Positions 60,101-64,000 of a stretch of DNA of 64,000 nt are shown in pieces. The position numbers were made by a program, and so were the translations under genes. Numbering within the stretch: the stretch's first letter is position 1; each line of letters opens with the position of its first letter. The notes under the pieces are model-generated. The model was not told the DNA's origin. It searched no databases and saw only the letters and a list, made by a program, of their open reading frames with translations. This DNA comes from Trichostrongylus colubriformis (taxonomy: Eukaryota; Nematoda; Chromadorea; Rhabditida; Trichostrongylidae). Location of the stretch: NCBI GenBank assembly GCA_963978905.1, contig OZ022261.1, forward strand, positions 24,301,686 to 24,365,685, in the 5' to 3' direction.

Positions 60101-63100
60101 TTATTTACAATACTTCGCCAGTAATTTTAGCAGTTTCTTTCAGATACGCTCCGCACACGATTGCCATCGTCCTTCTAGTACTAATTGTCATAGTGAGAGC
60201 GCCGACAATCTATGCTCTCATGATTCTCTATCAGGTATACTTTTAATGGTTGCTTGATGGTGCACCTCGCGATAATCGGGTTGTCGATCCGCCGCGGTGC
60301 GTTGGCATCTCACCCCGGTCCACGCTAGTCACGCCCAATTGAGCTCCTCACTGGTCAATGGAGCTGGAAGGGCTTGGTTAGCGTGGGTTCCTGCCGGTAT
60401 GGCGCCGGGCTAGTGCATAAAAAGTAGCACATAAAAATGAAAAACGTGGATAGTTTTTGAGAGGTTTCGAATTTTTCGTGAAGGACACTGTTGTCATCCA
60501 AACTTGCTAAAGATGGCAGTTCTGGTGAAATAAAATGAGGCTGAATTCAGCGAAATATTCGAAATCAAGTTATGTAGGGCTTTGACTGAAGTTGGTATTA
60601 CAGCATGAAGAGAAGCCATTATTATTAACGTGTATCATCGTGGATGTCGTCTATTTATTTACTTGGATACTGCTGTGGTTGATGTTGACGTTGAAGAGAG
60701 AATGGTCGTTCAATGTCGCTCACAAAGTTCATCAACTGTACGCCCTCCAGGTACGGCGATGTATCATAATTTTATGTGTAGCCCCTCACATGAAAACTAT
60801 CGTAATATGAGGAAGATAAGGTTGGCATAGCTAGGCAGTGCAGACAGGAATAGCGAGAAAAAGGGCGGAGCGATCGTGGCCATCTTCACGCAGGGCAGCC
60901 ATTGGGGCAGGCTGCATGCCGGCAGAGCATCTTATTGGTGGATCATTTTGAGCCTACTCCAAGCGCACATATCCCGCCCTTCGCGTACCAATGCACCACG
61001 CTCATTACTAATAGAGTTTTGAAAATAGTTATCAACGCCTTGCAGAAGGGACTATTTCCGTTATTTATGCGTCTTCATCCTACCGATAACTCAGCGTTTT
61101 TGCAAGCCAGCTTGTGGTGCAGCTAAAGCTGAAGCGGTGTCCTATCGCTTGTGCATGGCACTTTTGCAACAGGCGCGGTGAGGAATGGAGACGAAAATGG
61201 CTCTCGCATCGGCTCATCTTGCTCCGTAGCCCTGCGTCCTAAAATACAGGAAAATTGAAACGAAAACTGTGAAGTAATGCTTGGTGCTCACGGAGAGGAG
61301 TTCTGAGATCATCCTTAACTACTGTTCGGTGTACTTATAAATAGAGGGCGGAGGTCTTGTAGTGACAGGTGGCTGGCTAGTACATCGGCTGGCCACCGAG
61401 AGTTATTGTGTGGACTATGCAGCAATCTTATGCCATAATGATTCTGAACGGAACTAGAACATGAATGGCGCATTCCAACAGGGGATTAACGCCCAAACTT
61501 TATCCTTTACTGATTTGCTCCAAAAACTTCATCCTTTATTCTTTGAATTCTGTAGCAGAACAGTCCCATAGATTCTGGACACGCCACCACCGTGAAGGGC
61601 ATGGTCAATGAGAAATGAGACGTCGTCGTTGTTTATCATCTGTTACCTGGAACTTATCGATTTCCTTAATTTGAACTGATTTAGACTCTTTCAGAAGGGC
61701 TTAGCAACTGGTCATATCAAAGGCAACGAAAATCCTTCACAACTGAAAAATTCGCTGATAGTAATGCAGAGAGATCATGTACGATTATCAGATACTATCT
61801 TTGAGTAATTCGTTTTCTAGTTTTTTATATCAAAAATTTGCAGATGTTTATTACCGATGATCAAGCAGCAAAACAATCCCTGTTACGTCATATACAACGT
61901 GGACATTTTGATACACCCGATGAAATGTACTGGTCAAAAAGTAACGGCAATCAGGGCAGTCCCGTCACGAGGTTAGAAATGGTTCCACAGAATCAAGGGA
62001 GCTTTGTCAGTGCTTTTACCTATGTTGATATTCAATCCTCAGGAAACTACCACTCAACGAAAGCGTTAATAACACGCCGGAGACTTCTCGACTTATTCAA
62101 CGCCCTATGGAAGAAACAGCTGCTTACAATTCGGTAATCTATGTTTTCACTCAGTAACACCGATCCTCAGTCGCTCCAGGACCCAACCACATACGGCACT
62201 CCTCGCGTAGCCGCATTATATCGCGCGCCGCATGCGGCCATACGAATTTTTTGTCATAATGACACAATTACCTGTAAAACGTGCACGAACTTTTAATAAA
62301 TTCCAATTCTGCTCAGTGTTTCAAAACACTCCTTCACTTCGAGCCTGATATCTTTGGCGGACATGCCAAAACATCCTGTGCTGGATTCCCACGCACACTT
62401 TGATCCCACCATGTTGGCAGCTAATTCCAGTAATACACCATATTACTAATGTTATCTGACTCAGGGCATGGACAAAAACTGGTGTTCTGAAGAATGAGTT
62501 GAGATTGGTGCATTTTGTTAAATGTTGGCCACTAATCGAGCGAATGGCTATGGTATTGGAAAGGAAATATGTGAACGGAATGGCTTTCTGTAGGATGGTG
62601 GAACTGGCCCAATACGCAGCGTCTGTTCCAAAAGATAAAGCTGCTATCGACTCGTACTCGCCGCGCCGCTCGCCGCAGGCGGCCGCGCGAAACCTCGACC
62701 AATCGACCTCCAGCCCCGAATGTGACGTGCGCGGCGAGAGAGAAATTCAGTGCGACGCCGCATCCTATCTCAGCTCTCTGCTGCAGGGGTCTGAAAGGGA
62801 GATGGTGGTCTTAGTGCTGCTTACTTTATGTTGTTTACGTAAGCATGTCAAATGGGCCTCAAGAGGCAATTTGCATTCCATTCTTTGAGCTCCTCATTTG
62901 TTCCATATTGAGAGGAAAGAGGTGTGTGTTAATACTGTACAGCTCGGTCCACGCGCCACACGAATCGCATTACCGCGCGCCAGTGCCTTATTGGTAGCGT
63001 TATGATTGGGTGCGCTGAGGAGTGCAATCGCCGCCTCCACGTGGCCTAGCCTAGTTAGACAGTCCTGACGCATATCTAAGGAAAGGTATGATGATGTTGA

Positions 63101-63836
63101 AGTGAAAGTACATTTTTGAGGTAGTACGACATTCACATGGCCCCTCATCCCACTCAGCCCAGATATCCATTCGAGCCAATGGCTCACCTCCAGATAACCG
63201 AGGTCAAAATACATTTGGAACATTGCAGGTGATTTGATATACTTTTCGTATTGATTTTCCTCAACTTATCAAATGAATAAATCATTTATGAATCAAATAT
63301 TAAGAGAAGAGAAAATGCCACTTACACTTCTACCTTACAAAGGAATCCTGCATCAGTTCAGCGCTCAATAGCAGCAGGGCAATGGCCGACGGTAAGTTCA
63401 TCGATACCTATCGAAGGGAGTTGAATAATAACTATAAGCTTTCAAATTCAATTTTTTACAGCAGCAGGAAGCATACGCCTCGATTCATAAGGCAAAAGAA
63501 CACGCGTTGTACCAGCGAAGAGACAGCGCCGATAATTCTCACTACGGTAAAGTCGAAAATAACTACAGTAATTACGGCACTTATTCACGAATGCCGCCAC
63601 AGGTACCATAATTTTTGAAGGATTTGAGATTATAAAGTCTTTTAGTAATGATTCTTTTACAGTCGCGAATACCAATACCACCAGGACAACAGATGAATAC
63701 TATGACTCTAAACAGTAGTGGCTATTCACAACAACAAACGGTAAATATTGTCCAAACTCGTCATTGATTTTTATTTTTCTCGGTTTTTTTGTAGCCATTG
63801 GTATTACACCGGTTGATAATGGAGATCAAAATGTAA
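45120..63836 (+). CDS. Multi-pass membrane protein, tincar-like (tentative), 14 exons
   Basis: Proposed exons: 45120-45321, 46889-47029, 56974-57123, 57183-57300, 57545-57666, 58245-58378, 59943-60070, 60144-60234, 60604-60750, 61844-62005, 63362-63391, 63462-63602, 63663-63740, 63795-63836. All join in phase, giving about 561 aa. A CTGTTCAG acceptor 19 nt before the ATG suggests trans-splicing. The start MKWPTGGYPHAWLTVYITLY runs into membrane segment 1. A soluble part with TELDFLYQRARQL follows, then five more hydrophobic spans (exons 4, 5, 6, 8 and 9) and a Gln/Ser/Tyr-rich cytoplasmic-type tail ending LIMEIKM. The GN-x-A-x-D after segment 1, TELDF and a late run of six spans suggest the tincar family. 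That is my recollection of family architecture, not a search. Less certain points: the exon 7 donor (GG|GTTCGT), the exon 10 donor (TTT|GTCAGT), and the 30-nt exon 11. The role in this organism is unknown. Confidence 0.85.
45365..45532. repeat. Palindromic MITE family A, copy 6 (in intron 1)
   Basis: CATGCGGCGTGCGAGCTAGC and GTTAGGTCCTGAAGCGATTC are mirrored by GTAGTCGCTTTAGGATTCAG and CATACGGAGCCTTTAGCACG, just after the first exon of the membrane-protein gene. Confidence 0.7.
45815..45833 (+). repeat. Poly-G run (19)
   Basis: Uninterrupted G tract in intron 1 of the membrane-protein gene. Confidence 0.95.
47341..47830. repeat. Diverged minisatellite of about 120 bp (4 units)
   Basis: Units begin near CAGTATGG (47343), CACGGCATGG (47462), ATAATATGG (47581) and CGCAGTATGG (47701). 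Each is followed by AATAATGGCATAAA-type sequence, then a CATTTATTATCACTTATTACCA-type core. The period is 118-121 bp. It lies in intron 2 of the membrane-protein gene. Confidence 0.75.
48278..48292 (+). repeat. Poly-C run (15)
   Basis: Uninterrupted C tract in intron 2. Confidence 0.95.
48835..49015. repeat. Second block of the 120-bp minisatellite (about 1.5-2 units)
   Basis: CTCACGGTATAGAACAATGA, then ATTCATTATCATTTATTATC, then CACGATGTGGAAATAATTTT. These are the same units as at 47341-47830, after a gap of about 1 kb. Confidence 0.7.
49540..49870 (-). repeat. Long dispersed repeat, copy 3 (inverted, partial)
   Basis: Read on the minus strand it gives GTCTTATTTCTCGGGTTATT, then CTTCACTTTCGTACTATTAA and GCACGTCGAGCATCC, matching the middle of the copies at 21235 and 39095. 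Confidence 0.6.
50006..51939. mobile_element. 1.93-kb long inverted repeat with TA flanks
   Basis: Arms of about 918 bp (50006-50923 and 51018-51939) are mirror copies with few differences, around a loop of about 94 bp. The outer ends are TA then CAATACCGCTCACATTTTTT, mirrored at 51920-51939. The TA on each side fits a Tc1/mariner-superfamily element. No transposase is inside; open frames are short. It lies in intron 2 of the membrane-protein gene, so the pre-mRNA would carry a hairpin of about 900 bp. Confidence 0.9.
52338..52560. repeat. Palindromic MITE family A, copy 7
   Basis: AAATTCGCGTCCCGGCGTCC, GTGCGAGCTAGGAGTGCCGA and, mirrored, CCAATGACGTATGGCGCCTC and CACATGCATCGCTTCGGGGT. Confidence 0.7.
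53023..53043 (+). repeat. Poly-C run (21)
   Basis: Uninterrupted C tract, the longest in the window; in intron 2. Confidence 0.95.
53752..53915. repeat. Palindromic MITE family A, copy 8
   Basis: CACATGATTTCACACCACGG, AGCGATTGCCGTGTCCTGTA and CTGCACGCATCACGCCGCAC. It directly abuts the next MITE. Confidence 0.7.
53923..54069. repeat. AGGCCG-ended MITE, copy 5
   Basis: AGGCTGCGTTCACACTTTGT at the left; ACGCCAAAGTATGAACGCGG then CCTTTA at the right; the interior has GGTGTGGCTGCGTCCACAGG. Confidence 0.75.
54735..54912. repeat. Palindromic MITE family A, copy 9
   Basis: CCCATATATAGTTGGTCCCG in the left half and CTCAGGACCCACTACATACG in the right half. It ends near CCTGTCTAACAGTACACACC. Right-end fragments also lie at about 56376-56415 and 62160-62275. 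Confidence 0.65.
55069..55300. repeat. TTAAAGGCACCGGGAGG repeat fragment
   Basis: ATTAAAGGCACCGGGAGGGG, then GAAACCAGCGTTGAAAAACG and GGGCGCGCTTCCGTCCGAAC. Related sequence is at about 35771-35935 (CAAAGGCATCGGGAGGGGGC, AAATCGCGCTGGAAAACGCG) and 59232-59330. The start matches the ends of the fold-back elements at 5496 and 7458. Confidence 0.55.
55400..55617. mobile_element. 218-bp fold-back MITE
   Basis: The ends GGGTCAAATAAAGTCGGGGG and its inverse CCCCCGACTTTATTTGACCC enclose arms that stay complementary, with mismatches, for about 80 bp (TTCCCTTACTAGG against CCTAGGAAGGGAA). It has an 11-C run near the right end and no coding capacity. The host is intron 2 of the membrane-protein gene. 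Confidence 0.85.
57825..57980. mobile_element. 156-bp MITE with GAGTGTGCGACAGGACACTCGA ends
   Basis: The left end GAGTGTGCGACAGGACACTC is mirrored by GAGTGTCCTGCCGCACACAC at the right, inside the intron between exons 5 and 6 of the membrane-protein gene. A left-end fragment lies at 15162 and a related word (AGAACACTCGAACTGG) in the TTL intron duplication at 11186. Confidence 0.75.
58490..58690. repeat. Dispersed repeat with GAGTAGCTGTGGAGGGCGGA
   Basis: Second copy of the repeat at 28235-28460, in the intron between exons 6 and 7. The shared blocks are in the same order. Confidence 0.6.
60250..60430. other. GC-rich intronic segment of unknown origin
   Basis: Between exons 8 and 9 of the membrane-protein gene is a GC-rich stretch (TGTCGATCCGCCGCGGTGCG, CACCCCGGTCCACGCTAGTC, GGTATGGCGCCGGGCTAGTG) that stands out from its AT-rich surroundings. 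No inverted ends were found. It could be a SINE body or another repeat. Confidence 0.3.
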
Positions 63837-64000
63837 CTTCTGGTATAACCATTAAACTTATTAACGCCACCTCGTGATAATTATAATAATCGACTTACAT
63901 CTTTGGACAGCATCCGTAGCTAATCAATCAGGGCGCATATTTTTTGCTTCGCCACGGTGCGCCATAACGACGCTGCACCCACTCAGGCCCACTCTTACCA

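Noticed and set aside
1..64000. Spliced-leader RNA, rRNA, CRISPR, bacterial islands
   Set aside because: Looked for SL1-like sequence, rRNA-like conserved blocks, regular spacer arrays and operon-like gene packing; none seen.

Overview
This is animal nuclear DNA, most probably from a parasitic nematode of the strongylid/hookworm type. Two genes encode transthyretin-like (TTL) secreted proteins, a family greatly expanded in nematodes. Genes are split by GT-AG introns, some only 55 to 73 bp long, and several start codons lie about 20 nt after a likely splice acceptor, as expected for spliced-leader trans-splicing. The rest is packed with Tc1/mariner relics, a Penelope-like retroelement and MITEs. 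I saw no bacterial-style genes, operons, rRNA, CRISPR or complete tRNA gene. The species assignment is inference.

Layout. 1-650: 3' end of a Penelope-like element with a GIY-YIG endonuclease and a degenerate hammerhead-ribozyme-like tail. 1188-1724 (+): possible small secreted cysteine protein. 3582-4437 and 6261-7140: two dead mariners. 4512-5197 and 10788-11847 (-): two paralogous TTL genes with identical exon 1, exon 2 and intron 1 lengths. 13174-13500 (+): two-exon gene for a 54-residue protein. 16171-17086: a Tc1-like element that has lost its catalytic centre.

17.1-45 kb has no gene I can support firmly. It holds a palindromic MITE family, an AGGCCG-ended MITE family, a longer dispersed repeat, a 506-bp mariner that keeps only an intact DNA-binding-domain ORF (32570-33075), a tRNA-derived SINE-like unit (about 33296-33460), and two candidate lone exons (27404-27711 + and 37708-37833 -).

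45120-63836 (+) is one large gene whose 14 proposed exons join in frame into a multi-pass membrane protein of about 561 residues. Its architecture suggests the tincar family, but that name is tentative. Its 10-kb intron 2 contains a 1.93-kb inverted repeat with arms of about 915 bp and TA flanks, a diverged minisatellite of about 120 bp, and several MITEs.

The genes form no evident pathway. The TTL pair looks like a local tandem duplication on one strand, and the membrane-protein gene stands alone. The most distinctive content is mobile-element biology: deletion derivatives, a possible repressor-like transposase fragment, long hairpins inside a gene, and a candidate self-cleaving RNA fossil.
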